From JANQJA01 sp047947185 (lineage in GTDB: Bacteria > Pseudomonadota > Gammaproteobacteria > Pseudomonadales > Azotimanducaceae): 64,000 nt of DNA. Under the pieces are notes generated by a model. The model saw only the letters and a program-made list of their open reading frames with translations. It did no database searches and was not told where the DNA came from. This document shows, one piece after another, positions 43,733 through 52,983 of the stretch. A program made the translations under genes and the position numbers. The stretch is from positions 4,154,001-4,218,000 of the forward strand of contig CP170502.1 of NCBI GenBank assembly GCA_047947185.1. Reading direction: 5' to 3'. The stretch's first letter is position 1; every line of letters begins with the position of its first letter.

Positions 43733-44412
43733 GTCGTCTCCTCCATGCCAAAGGTGCTGACGCAGGACTGGCAGATGCCGTGACTGAACTGGCGTTCTCC
43801 TGCCCTTGCCATATAGCTTGCAATACCCAGCCACTGACCCGAGCTTTCCTGCACCTTCTGGCAGGATTCACAGTAGTGCACCAAACCGCTAACCAGGGAC
43901 CCCAGGGATGCCTCCAGTGAAGCCTGCATCCGGCGGATCTCGGTGATATCAACCTGGGTGACTAGCAGTCGCTTCAACACGCCCTCATCGTAGATGGGTG
44001 TGACGACATTCCGCGACCAGCGCGTTTCTCCTGTTGGTGTCACGTAGTCACTTTCAGTTGCAACCTGGTTGCCTGTCTCGACGACCTTTTGGTAGTGGCC
44101 CAGCATGCGTGCCAGATAGCTCAGGGTTTCCGGTCGAGTGGTATCGGTGAGCGCTTGCACGGCGTCCGGGGTCAGCGGCGTGATGCCCGCTGGTGCCTTC
44201 AAACCATAAAACTGGCGTGCCAGGGCATTGACGGCAACAAGGCTAAACCCGCCATGTGCTTCTACGGACATGATGCTCGCAGGTGTGCCAAGTGAATCCA
44301 GCAGGCCAAGACAGACGGTTGGATCGGGGTGCAACAACAGATTCATGGGTTTGCAGCGGGCCTTCAAGGTTATCTTGCCAGCCGCCAAGTGTGTGGTAGC
44401 CGCCGCTGTCAT
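43729..44412 (-). CDS. PAS-domain protein with C-terminal CxxC pair (first of pair)
   Basis: A 227-aa homologue of the next gene (start 44412 has AAGG five bases upstream; ATG 44346 is an alternative). The PAS region includes VAVNALARQFYGLKAPAGIT and VTPTGETRWSRNVVTPIYDE. The linker RRMQASLEASLGSLVSGLVH is followed by CESC and CQSC around GQWLGIASYMA. The two proteins share the layout and probably arose by tandem duplication. They are translationally coupled (4-bp overlap), so heterodimer formation is plausible. Confidence 0.72.
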   Translation of the reverse strand: MTAAATTHLAAGKITLKARCKPMNLLLHPDPTVCLGLLDSLGTPASIMSVEAHGGFSLVAVNALARQFYGLKAPAGITPLTPDAVQALTDTTRPETLSYLARMLGHYQKVVETGNQVATESDYVTPTGETRWSRNVVTPIYDEGVLKRLLVTQVDITEIRRMQASLEASLGSLVSGLVHYCESCQKVQESSGQWLGIASYMARAGERQFSHGICQSCVSTFGMEETT

Positions 44413-44592
44413 GCAAGCCTTGCTGGACCTGCGCCCTTGAGGGTTTGGTAGACTCCCTGTGTTGACCCGTCAGCCAAACGGGTTCAGGGGGCGCGCGGGC
44501 GGACCTGGGTCTTTCCGGGCAGGCTCATCTTTTTGCCACGGGTCCGGCATGCCGATGTCTGTACTACCGGTTATTGGCCATTCCAGGCGTCT

Positions 44593-45501
44593 TCAGTCGG
44601 GTATTTTTGAATAGATGGCGTCCCAGACGACCGTCCAGGTTTCGCCAGCATCATTTGAGGATTCGGCTGTCTGCTGCACCCGTCCAGCGCTCAGGCGACG
44701 CCAGGTCCAGCGTGTTCGGGGGCTTGCGTCGTCTCCCGTCACAAGCACCATGGCACCCTGCCTGATGCCGCCCTTGAGGTCCGGCCATCCACTCACATTA
44801 CCCGTGTTGTCCCGGAAAGTCTGGTTCCAGGTGCCATCACTCGCATCATAATAGTTAATGCTCATGCCTTTGAATCCGCTTACGGACGTCCAGTTTTCCG
44901 TAAGCATGCAGCCATCCAACGCAGATTCGACAAGGTTGTTACCCAGCAGCGTGCCGTCCTGACCGGAAACCTCCCAGTTGCCCAGCCAGAAGTCGAACTG
45001 ACGATACTCGTCCGTGGCACAGGGTGTCAGCCGTTGCACGACGTCAGCAAATGCGTTGTTGTCACGCAAAAAATCGAATTCATTTGCATCGCTGATCCGG
45101 CGTACGACACCCAGGGACGTGCCGCCTTCAGCGATGGCCAGGAGGGATCTCAGCACACCGTCAGCATCCGACTGCCTGGCATAAGCGCGTGCGATACCAA
45201 AATAGGATTGGGCGGTTGGTGCGCCGAGCGCAAGTGCCTGATCAAACGCTTCGATTGCAAGCAGAGGATCCTGGTTAGCGTTCAGTGTCGAGAGACCCAG
45301 CCGCAACCATATGTCCGCGTCAGCAGGATGTGTTCTGGCAAGCGTTTGATACAGGCGGCTGGCGGTTTCCCAGTCCGACCCGGCGAACGCGGCGGCTGCG
45401 CGTCCAGCCACGGTGTCTGCTGTAGTGTTGGTCTCTGCCAGCATTTGTGACCCAGGCACCAGGGTGGACAAAATCAGTACCAGTGCGTGAAGTCCTCTCA
45501 T
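44593..45501 (-). CDS. Exported TPR protein with DUF1579-like C-terminal domain
   Basis: A 302-aa protein from ATG 45501 (the frame opens at 45516). The signal peptide is GLHALVLILSTLVPGSQMLA. Residues 25-130 hold TPR motifs (DWETASRLYQTLARTHPADA, AIEAFDQALALGAPTAQSYF). The C-terminal half starts QFDFWLGNWEVSGQDG, the typical opening of DUF1579-like beta-barrel domains. The role is unknown. It is followed upstream on the same strand by a serine-hydrolase-like gene 37 bp away. Confidence 0.7.
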   Translation of the reverse strand: MRGLHALVLILSTLVPGSQMLAETNTTADTVAGRAAAAFAGSDWETASRLYQTLARTHPADADIWLRLGLSTLNANQDPLLAIEAFDQALALGAPTAQSYFGIARAYARQSDADGVLRSLLAIAEGGTSLGVVRRISDANEFDFLRDNNAFADVVQRLTPCATDEYRQFDFWLGNWEVSGQDGTLLGNNLVESALDGCMLTENWTSVSGFKGMSINYYDASDGTWNQTFRDNTGNVSGWPDLKGGIRQGAMVLVTGDDASPRTRWTWRRLSAGRVQQTAESSNDAGETWTVVWDAIYSKIPD

Positions 45502-45537
45502 ACAGTGCCCCGCCAATGTCCTGAAGTATGGTCCTGT

Positions 45538-46434
45538 TCAGCTGGCCTCCGCCACAAGCTGCCAGAATGCCTGCTCAAAGGGTGCCGGCCGCTCTGCGTC
45601 GGGGCGGCGCGGCATTGCCGTACGTGCTACCACCAGTTGTTGCGATGGTACGACATAAAGCCCGTTTTCACCGGCCCCACGGGCAGCAACCAGGTCCGGG
45701 GGTGCCGAGGGGATAATGGGGCCCGGGTGTATGGCTGCTTCCCGCATCGGCACCCTGAAGTGTGGCTGGTTGTTGAGCCACCAGCAGAGTCCCCAGGCGG
45801 GATTTTCGGCTGAACCGGGCGTAAACATTCTCTCCATGTAGTGTGCGGCTAGCAGGTTCTGGCCTCCACCCAGGATGACCCGCCCGACCTTGATCAGGTC
45901 CCTTGCGGTCGAGAGCAACCCTGTCAGGTGTCGGCCATCGGGCAACTTTTGGGGGCGGTCCTGCCAGCCGGTTTCTGACATGCCAAGTGGAGCCAGCAGC
46001 CAGTTGGTTGTGAGGTCGTTCATGGTCAGGCCGGTCTGTTCTTCCAACAGACGTTTCAGGTAGTTGTAGGCTGTATTGTTGTAGCGCCAGGTTTCACCAA
46101 TTACGCCGAGGGGCGCCAGTTCATCATCCATGCCCGTGGTCATCTGCAACAATGTTTCGATGGTGAGTTTTGCCTCGTCCCAGGGGGAAAGCCTGGTCCA
46201 TTCCGGTGCCAGGTGATGGTTGACGTTATCGCTGATGTCGAGCAGGTATTTCTCTTCAGCGATCCCGAACAGCATTGAAACAAGACCTTTCTGGACTGCA
46301 AAAACGTCAACAGGTGAGTCCTGGGCGGCGTACTCAAGGAGAGTTTTGTCCCCCTGCTGAACAACAAGCTGGGCAGTCCCTGATTTGGCTGCCAGGTCGA
46401 GAATCTGTTGCGCCCGGTTACTATCCAAGTTCAT
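45538..46434 (-). CDS. Beta-lactamase-fold protein lacking the catalytic serine
   Basis: A 298-aa protein of the serine-hydrolase (class C beta-lactamase-like) family without a signal peptide. The site that is normally S-x-x-K reads VDVFAVQKGLVSML, with Ala for Ser; the codon is GCA. The Lys, the Tyr motif (WRYNNTAYNYL) and the C-terminal GAGENGLYVVPSQQLVV are intact. It may be a binding protein or inactive regulator, or use a different nucleophile. It is divergent from the alpha/beta hydrolase gene. Confidence 0.75.
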   Translation of the reverse strand: MNLDSNRAQQILDLAAKSGTAQLVVQQGDKTLLEYAAQDSPVDVFAVQKGLVSMLFGIAEEKYLLDISDNVNHHLAPEWTRLSPWDEAKLTIETLLQMTTGMDDELAPLGVIGETWRYNNTAYNYLKRLLEEQTGLTMNDLTTNWLLAPLGMSETGWQDRPQKLPDGRHLTGLLSTARDLIKVGRVILGGGQNLLAAHYMERMFTPGSAENPAWGLCWWLNNQPHFRVPMREAAIHPGPIIPSAPPDLVAARGAGENGLYVVPSQQLVVARTAMPRRPDAERPAPFEQAFWQLVAEAS

Positions 46435-46573
46435 GTTTTTGCATCTGCCTGTGTCGCCGCCCGATATCCCTGCTGGTTGTGTGGGCTATGATGCACGCCC
46501 GCGCCGGTCGTGTCACCATTGATCCATACCGGGCAAAACTCACAGAAACAGGAACACCAACAGGGAGATCACC

Positions 46574-47710
46574 ATGAAGCGGCTTCTGTTGATTGCTGCT
46601 GGCGCCATACTGGTGCTGGTCATTGCTGCAGTTTACGTGCTTCGGCCCGCGGAATTTGAACCCGCGGGCGATGAGAGTGTGCGCTGGTCGGCCAGGGGTT
46701 CCCACGGTGTTCTCGATCTGCCGTTTGTGGCAATTGATGAAGCGCGTCCCACCGCTGCCAATGGAGACTACCCGGGTGCCCCGACGCGAAGGCTGGCCGG
46801 ACGGATCTGGAGCCCTGATGCCCCGGTGCCGGGTGCATCGCCTATCGTCCTTTACAGCCATGGTTTCATGTCCTCACATGCAGAGGGTGAGTACCTGGGT
46901 CGGTTCCTGGCAAGCCATGGTTACACCACGGTAGCCGTGGACTATCCGCTTTCCAATGGGTCAGCGCCCGGTGGTCCGCTGGTGGTTGATGTGATTAACC
47001 AGCCGGAAGACCTGTCGTTTGTGCTGGATCAGTTGCTGGGACGGAATGCCACACCGGGTGATGTGTTGTATCAAACCCTCGACCCTGATCGGGTGGTGGC
47101 AGTTGGGCTTTCGCTGGGCGGACTGACAACGGAGCTTGCGGCCTTTCACCCGGAACTTGGCGATAGCCGCATCAAGGCCGCCGTTTCCATTGCAGGGCCC
47201 ACGGCCAATCTGACCCGCCGTTTTTTCGAATGGCGTAACTTACCCTTCCTGATGCTGGCCGGTGAACTCGATGCCATTGTGCCCTACGCGGAGAATGCCT
47301 TGCCGATTCTGCAGAAAGCGCCGGGCGCCACCCTGGTAACACTTGAAGCGGCCAGTCATACCGGATTTGCCGCGATGGCGGCTGGCCCCTTTCGCTTTGT
47401 GAATCACCCGGATGAAATGGTTTGCGGCATGTTGATGCAGAACCTTGCCAACGGGGGAGAGCGGCCGCTCTTTCTGGATGATCCCGAGGTGGGAATCGTT
47501 GGCCGCAGCGATGCCGTTCCCTGCAGCATGACGACCTTTGAGCGGGCCATGCGCCCTCCTGAACAGATCGCCTATATGCGCCTTGTTGTCTTCAGTTTTC
47601 TGGAGAGTGTGCTTGCAACTTCGCCAGCGCGCAGGACGGATGCGGCGTCGTTTCTGCACGGGCAACTGCAGCAGGAAAACCCGAAGGTGCGCGTTGTCAC
47701 GTCTCCCTGA
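46574..47710 (+). CDS. Alpha/beta hydrolase, membrane-anchored
   Basis: A 378-aa protein with an N-terminal anchor (LLLIAAGAILVLVIAAVYVL). The hydrolase core shows the oxyanion strand IVLYSHGFMSSHAEG near residue 93, the nucleophile elbow VGLSLGGLTTEL near 178, an acid in GELDAIVPYAE near 233 and His in ASHTGF near 258. It resembles dienelactone-hydrolase or chlorophyllase-like lipases. GGGAGATCACC precedes the ATG. It likely acts in the periplasm on an ester. Confidence 0.85.
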   Translation: MKRLLLIAAGAILVLVIAAVYVLRPAEFEPAGDESVRWSARGSHGVLDLPFVAIDEARPTAANGDYPGAPTRRLAGRIWSPDAPVPGASPIVLYSHGFMSSHAEGEYLGRFLASHGYTTVAVDYPLSNGSAPGGPLVVDVINQPEDLSFVLDQLLGRNATPGDVLYQTLDPDRVVAVGLSLGGLTTELAAFHPELGDSRIKAAVSIAGPTANLTRRFFEWRNLPFLMLAGELDAIVPYAENALPILQKAPGATLVTLEAASHTGFAAMAAGPFRFVNHPDEMVCGMLMQNLANGGERPLFLDDPEVGIVGRSDAVPCSMTTFERAMRPPEQIAYMRLVVFSFLESVLATSPARRTDAASFLHGQLQQENPKVRVVTSP

Positions 47711-47721
47711 TGGGCAGGCGC

Positions 47722-50541
47722 TCAGTGCCGGGCATCCCGAGCCGACGATGGGGCTGCAAGTGTGACGTTTCGCTGCAGAATCTCCTTGAGCTGGCCGGTG
47801 GCTATCTCAAACTCCCGGTTCACCTCGCTGGCGCATTCGTCCAGGCTGCTCGATTGCCCGGCTTTTACACACTGCTCAATGGTATCGCAATGCTGCGCCA
47901 GCCTGGTGGCGCCGATCATGGCACTTGACGACTTGAGGGAGTGTGCCGCTTCCAGGGCGCGATTGAGATCATGGGTCGAGATGGCCCTGGACAATTCATG
48001 AACCAGACTGGCGGAACTGACCAGGTAGGTGCCGATCAGTTTGTCGAACAAATCGCTGTCGCCGGTATCAAGCACACGGAATTGCTCAGTGACTGTCTGG
48101 TCGATGCCTGAACTACTGGCTGGTGTGGGGATTGCGTTTCGTGATTCAACAATCGGAGAGAATCCCAGGTGGACGAGCACCTCTGCGATACGCTGGCGGC
48201 CGAAAGGTTTGGTGACACAATCGTCCATACCCGCGGCCAGGCACTTCTCACGGTCTCCGGCGAGTGCATTGGCTGTCAGGGCCACCACAGGCAAGTGTGG
48301 CCTGTCAGTCAGGGCCTCCCGGCTGCGATAGGTGCGGGTGGCCGCATAACCATCAAGGACAGGCATCTGGCAATCCATAAAAACCACATCGGGCCGGGCG
48401 ACGTTGAGCGTGGCCAGTGCTTCTTCACCATTGCTGGCTTCGCGGGTCCGGCAGCCCAGTGCCGTCAGCATGTGTTTGGCAACCAGCATATTGACCGGAT
48501 TGTCTTCAACGATCAGCACATCCAGGTTGAAGTTGTTCTTGGCCAGGTCCGGGGAATCCTGTGGGAGTTCCCGCGTGCGCCCGCTCATAAGGCTGTCCTG
48601 CCATAACTCTTCCAGCGAACTGCGGAGCAGCGCAACCCTGACAGGTTTTGGCAGGGTCAGGCTGGGCGCTGGTGATTGTGGTTGTTCCAGGGCAAAAGCG
48701 TTGCCTGGTGAACCGGTTTCCAGTACCAGCACCTTGACGTGGTTCAGTGAGGGCAGGCGCCCGATAAGTGCCACAAGTCCGTCCGCACCCTGCGAGTGGC
48801 GGAGATCGGTCACAACAATATCAATGGCCGGCGATCTGTCGTTCATCAGAATTTCGATTGCCCCACCCGCACTGTCTGCACACTCGATCCGGACGGCCCA
48901 GGCATCAAACAGCTTTTCATAGACGCTGCGGCGGGTGCGGCTGTCGGTGACAACAAGTAACTTCAGGCCATCCAGTGACGGCGGCTCGCTGCCCGGTCGC
49001 CTGGCAGTGCGCCTTTCTTCTCCCAGCGGCAGGCGGAACCAGAATGTTGATCCCTGGCCGGGAACGCTGGCAACACCAATTTCGCCTCCCATCAGCTCGA
49101 CAAGTTGTTTCGAGATAGAAAGACCCAGCCCGGTACCGCCGTAACTGCGGGTTGTTGTGCCATCACCCTGGGCGAAACTTTCAAAGATTACCCCGGTCTT
49201 GTCCGGCTCAATACCAATCCCGGTGTCGGTGACCTCAAACAGGAACTCCCGGCTTTCCATGTCCGGTTGCGAAAGCGCAATGACAATCTCGCCGTCATGG
49301 GTAAACTTGATGGCATTACCCACCAGGTTCATGATGATCTGGCGTAGCCGAAACGCGTCACCCCGGGCCAGCGGCTGAATTCTCGGGTCAACCGCGGCGA
49401 TAAGATCAACACCTTTCTGTCCGGCGCGATTGTGCAGCAGGTCCACGATACCCTCGACAACCTCGACCAGGTCCATGGTGGTGTCCTCAAGGGTCAGCTT
49501 TCCTGCCTCTATCTTGGAATAATCAAGCACATCATTGATGACCTCCAGCAGGGACTGGCCGGACTGCTGGATTGTTTCCGCAAACTTCTGCTGTTTGCTA
49601 CCGAGTTCCGTGGTGAGAAGCAGTTCGGTCATCCCGAGAACACCGTTCATGGGTGTCCGGATCTCGTGGCTCATACGGGCCAGGAAATCACTCTTGGCAC
49701 GACTGGCGGATTCAGCGTCCTCCTTGGCTCTCAGGGTCTCCTGGATAGCAAGCTTGAGCTGCCTGTTGGTCTCGGCCAGTCGCGCGTCTCTTGAACTGAC
49801 CTGCTCAAGCATGTCATTGATGCCCGTGGTGAGCACGCCCAGTTCGTCGTCACCCGCGGGGGTTAGCCGCAAGGTGTAATCCTGTTGATCGGTCACGGAT
49901 TTGACAAGGTAAACCAGGTCCAGGATCGGTCGCGAAACAATCGCCTGCAGCTTAAGCGAAATAAGGTAGGCCACAAAGGCAGCCATCAGGATGGTAGCGA
50001 AGGCCATCCAGGCGATGCGCTGCAGGGTTGCGGCCAGATTGGCCAGTGATGCCCTGAGGTGAATCGTGCCAATTGTTTCGCCATCCACATGGATAGGGCG
50101 AATCGTATCCAGATGGTCCAGGCCGACAAATCTGCTGAGGGCATTCTCTTCAGCAAGCGATTGTTGTGCCAGGTTGCGCACTGTGTCTTCATGTACGCCA
50201 TCCCGCCAGCGGGTCGCATGGTAATCTGCCAGCAGGTGGCCATCAGCCGTAAACATGTGTGCTGACATGATAATCGGATTTGCATCGAGCGAGGAAAGGG
50301 CGTCCAGTGCAAGCGCCTGATCTTCAAACAGGATTGCAGCAGTGCTGGCGATGCCAACCACGTCTGCCAGGGTGGCGACTTCCGTGTAGGTTGACTGGCG
50401 ATAGTTGTAAGCTTCGCTGGCGGCAAACGCCAGGGCTGCCGTCGAAACCGCTGCAACGGATGTCACCAGCATGATGGCCATCAGCTTGCGGGTGATTGGC
50501 AGGTTGGCAAGGCCGATCATTGAGCCGCGCATGGGGAGCAA
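47722..50541 (-). CDS. Hybrid sensor histidine kinase with receiver and HPt domains (BarA-type layout)
   Basis: A 939-aa protein. Two membrane helices (near 20 and 165) flank a CHASE8-like periplasmic sensor. HAMP is near 190-240, the HisKA His is in FLARMSHEIRTPMNG near 291, and the HATPase has the N box NLVGNAIKFT. A degenerate receiver (about 515-625, VVTDLRHSQG) is followed by a full receiver with VVFMDCQMPVLDG near 723 and an HPt domain with AAHSLKSSSAMIGA near 865. The start may be an internal ATG (50532 or 50520). It can relay phosphate internally to an unlinked regulator. Confidence 0.92.
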   Translation of the reverse strand: MLPMRGSMIGLANLPITRKLMAIMLVTSVAAVSTAALAFAASEAYNYRQSTYTEVATLADVVGIASTAAILFEDQALALDALSSLDANPIIMSAHMFTADGHLLADYHATRWRDGVHEDTVRNLAQQSLAEENALSRFVGLDHLDTIRPIHVDGETIGTIHLRASLANLAATLQRIAWMAFATILMAAFVAYLISLKLQAIVSRPILDLVYLVKSVTDQQDYTLRLTPAGDDELGVLTTGINDMLEQVSSRDARLAETNRQLKLAIQETLRAKEDAESASRAKSDFLARMSHEIRTPMNGVLGMTELLLTTELGSKQQKFAETIQQSGQSLLEVINDVLDYSKIEAGKLTLEDTTMDLVEVVEGIVDLLHNRAGQKGVDLIAAVDPRIQPLARGDAFRLRQIIMNLVGNAIKFTHDGEIVIALSQPDMESREFLFEVTDTGIGIEPDKTGVIFESFAQGDGTTTRSYGGTGLGLSISKQLVELMGGEIGVASVPGQGSTFWFRLPLGEERRTARRPGSEPPSLDGLKLLVVTDSRTRRSVYEKLFDAWAVRIECADSAGGAIEILMNDRSPAIDIVVTDLRHSQGADGLVALIGRLPSLNHVKVLVLETGSPGNAFALEQPQSPAPSLTLPKPVRVALLRSSLEELWQDSLMSGRTRELPQDSPDLAKNNFNLDVLIVEDNPVNMLVAKHMLTALGCRTREASNGEEALATLNVARPDVVFMDCQMPVLDGYAATRTYRSREALTDRPHLPVVALTANALAGDREKCLAAGMDDCVTKPFGRQRIAEVLVHLGFSPIVESRNAIPTPASSSGIDQTVTEQFRVLDTGDSDLFDKLIGTYLVSSASLVHELSRAISTHDLNRALEAAHSLKSSSAMIGATRLAQHCDTIEQCVKAGQSSSLDECASEVNREFEIATGQLKEILQRNVTLAAPSSARDARH

Positions 50542-50713
50542 GCAGAATGCATCAGGTTCAGGGATCCGCGCATTTGTGTTTGTTTCAGGGCAATGAGTGT
50601 TTATTGATGATGTCTGTTCGCCTCGGCGCCATCAGGACAGCAGTATTCAAAGGGTATCGGCAGCTTGTGATAAATCTTGAGTCAACCCGAATCCTCAAAG
50701 AGGCCAGCTGGCC

Positions 50714-52417
50714 ATGCAGGTAGCAGATATCACCAGCGTACTGCTGAGCTGCGTGTTTTTTATGCTGCTTGTCGCCGGTTATGCCTGGTACAGGACAAGG
50801 GGTGAAACCGCTTCTCGCGACGGCTATTTCCTGGCTGGCCGCGGACTGTCCGCGGTGTTTATCGCGGGTTCCATGGTGCTGACCAATCTCTCTGCAGAGC
50901 AACTCATCGGGCTGAATGGCTCCGCCTACGGGTTCAACCTGAGCAGTATGGCCTGGGAAGTGACGGCAGCGTTCGCGACCATCTGTATGGCGTTTCTGTT
51001 CCTGCCACGTTATCTGGCGGGTGCCTTTACGACCCTGCCGGAGTTCCTGAGTGGCCGATTTGATGAAGGCGTCCGTCGGCTCAGCGTGATCCTGTTTATG
51101 GTCGGTTATGGGCTGGTCACCATTCCCTCTGTGCTGTACTCGGGCGCCATTGCGGTGCTGCTGCTGTTTGACGTGCCCGGCCTGTTTGGCATCACCTATG
51201 GCCAGGCACTGGTGCTGGTGATCGTGTCTATCGGCTGTATCGGGGCAGTCTACGCGATAGCCGGTGGCCTGAAGGCTGTTGCCGTGTCAGATACCTTAAA
51301 CGGTGTGGGGTTGCTGATTGTGGGTGTGGCTGTCCCCTTGCTTGGCCTGTCAGCACTGGGGCAGGGTGATGTCGGCGAGGGGGTGCGTGTGCTGACGACA
51401 ACCCATACCGAGAAGCTCAATGCCATTGGTGGCCCCTCGGACCCGACACCTTTCGGCACAATTTTCACCGGCATGATTTTTGCCAACCTGTTCTACTGGT
51501 GTACCAACCAGTATGTGATTCAGCGAACCCTGGCGGCGTCCAGCCTGGCAGAGGGGCAGAAGGGCGTACTGTTTTCGGGTTTCCTGAAAGTCACCGTGCC
51601 ATTCATGATGATGATCCCAGGTGTCATTGCCTTCCACCTGTATGGTCCGGGGCTCACGTCAATTGATCAGGCTTATCCGCGCCTGATCAGGGATGTCATG
51701 CCGGCCTACGCCGCCGGCTTTTTCCTGGCGGTGCTGCTGGGTGCGGTGTTCAGCTCGTTCAACTCACTGCTTAACAGCGCGGCAACCCTCTTCAGCCTGG
51801 ATGTGTACGCCCCGCTGCGGGGACAGGCCCCCAGCGATGCAGAACTGGTGCGCGTGGCACGGGTTGCCGGCACTGTCATAGCGCTCTTCTCTTTTCTGGT
51901 GGCACCACTCCTGCAGTTTGCCCCGGATGGTCTCTGGCAGGTGATCCGGATTTTTACCGGCTTCTACAATATCCCGGTGATTGCCATTGTGGTGGCAGGT
52001 CTGTTTGCTCCCAGGGTGCCCGCCCTGGGGCCCAAGGTTGTCATCCTCTTCCACGTGATCGCCTACGGGTTGTTCCAGTTTGTTTTGAAAGAACACTTTC
52101 CCATCCACTTCCTGCACCTGTACGCAATCCTGTTTGTGGTGGAACTGGGCCTGATGCTTGTTATTGGCGAAGTGTATCCGCGAATGGTTGTGCCGGGTCC
52201 CGCACCCGCACACCGGGTTGACCTCACACCCTGGCGTTTTGCCATACCTGCTGCCGTGACCTTGATGTCGAGTGTGGTTGCGGTTTACCTGCTGTTTTCT
52301 GCGGTGGGATTGGTCGGCGGGTTGAGTTCGCTGTTTGTGCCGCTGGTCGGCCTGCTGGCTTTACTGAATGCCGGCATCTGGGGCTGGTGGATACTGCGTT
52401 CGGACCCGCCCGGCTGA
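50714..52417 (+). CDS. Solute:sodium symporter (SLC5/SSS family)
   Basis: A 567-aa protein with about 14 hydrophobic helices. Family signatures are RDGYFLAGRGLSAVFIAGSM near residue 36, NLSAEQLIGLNGSAYGFNLS, AIAGGLKAVAVSDTLNGVGL and AVLLGAVFSSFNSLLNSAAT, which is the conserved SSS signature 2 region. It resembles the SglT/galactose-type branch. It likely imports a sugar or polyol with sodium. No catabolic genes for such a substrate are adjacent. Confidence 0.9.
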   Translation: MQVADITSVLLSCVFFMLLVAGYAWYRTRGETASRDGYFLAGRGLSAVFIAGSMVLTNLSAEQLIGLNGSAYGFNLSSMAWEVTAAFATICMAFLFLPRYLAGAFTTLPEFLSGRFDEGVRRLSVILFMVGYGLVTIPSVLYSGAIAVLLLFDVPGLFGITYGQALVLVIVSIGCIGAVYAIAGGLKAVAVSDTLNGVGLLIVGVAVPLLGLSALGQGDVGEGVRVLTTTHTEKLNAIGGPSDPTPFGTIFTGMIFANLFYWCTNQYVIQRTLAASSLAEGQKGVLFSGFLKVTVPFMMMIPGVIAFHLYGPGLTSIDQAYPRLIRDVMPAYAAGFFLAVLLGAVFSSFNSLLNSAATLFSLDVYAPLRGQAPSDAELVRVARVAGTVIALFSFLVAPLLQFAPDGLWQVIRIFTGFYNIPVIAIVVAGLFAPRVPALGPKVVILFHVIAYGLFQFVLKEHFPIHFLHLYAILFVVELGLMLVIGEVYPRMVVPGPAPAHRVDLTPWRFAIPAAVTLMSSVVAVYLLFSAVGLVGGLSSLFVPLVGLLALLNAGIWGWWILRSDPPG

Positions 52418-52451
52418 CTGGAGTGGGCAGGGGCGACCGTTACCGCTAAAG

Positions 52452-52856
52452 TCAGCCAAGGAATTGCTGCTTTCGCTGGTCTCTTACTGTCTGCACCTCG
52501 GCAAATACCTGTTTCGGGTTTATGTCTCTTGCACCTGGCGGCAACACGGCATCTATGCGTTCGGGGCAGATGCGATAAATGGCGCCGTCGGTGGCGCGTC
52601 GCAGGAAACCACAATCAACCAGGTAGCGTCGCAGGGTGACATAGTCGAGGCCGGCATCACTGCTGATGTCATCCAGCCAGGCTGACAGGTGCACGTTGAT
52701 GTCGGTCTCTTCCAGGAACACTCCGGGATCGAGACCAAGCAGGCTGAGCGCCATGATGACGTCTGCTTCCTGCTGTTTTTTTGGCATACGCCGCAGCCGC
52801 CCGCCGTGAAACAGGCGGCGTAGCAGCACAATCACATCTTCAACTGTATTCATCAC
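52452..52856 (-). CDS. DUF2087-family protein
   Basis: A 134-aa protein (start 52856, or ATG 52853). The C-terminal half has the helix-turn-helix-like DUF2087 pattern: LDYVTLRRYLVDCGFLRRAT followed by DGAIYRICP. The family is often linked to transcription regulation. The N-terminal part is helical with KKQQEADVIMALSLLGLDPG. It is monocistronic, convergent with the symporter gene. Confidence 0.6.
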   Translation of the reverse strand: MMNTVEDVIVLLRRLFHGGRLRRMPKKQQEADVIMALSLLGLDPGVFLEETDINVHLSAWLDDISSDAGLDYVTLRRYLVDCGFLRRATDGAIYRICPERIDAVLPPGARDINPKQVFAEVQTVRDQRKQQFLG

Positions 52857-52983
52857 AGAACCACCTTACACCAATTCTGACGCTGATGACTCGCAGGCTT
52901 TGGCTGCTCACCATCTTGCAAAAGCGGCATTTTGGCGTATGGTTTTGGGGAGAACAACAACCAGCGATTGGGGAGAGACGGTG

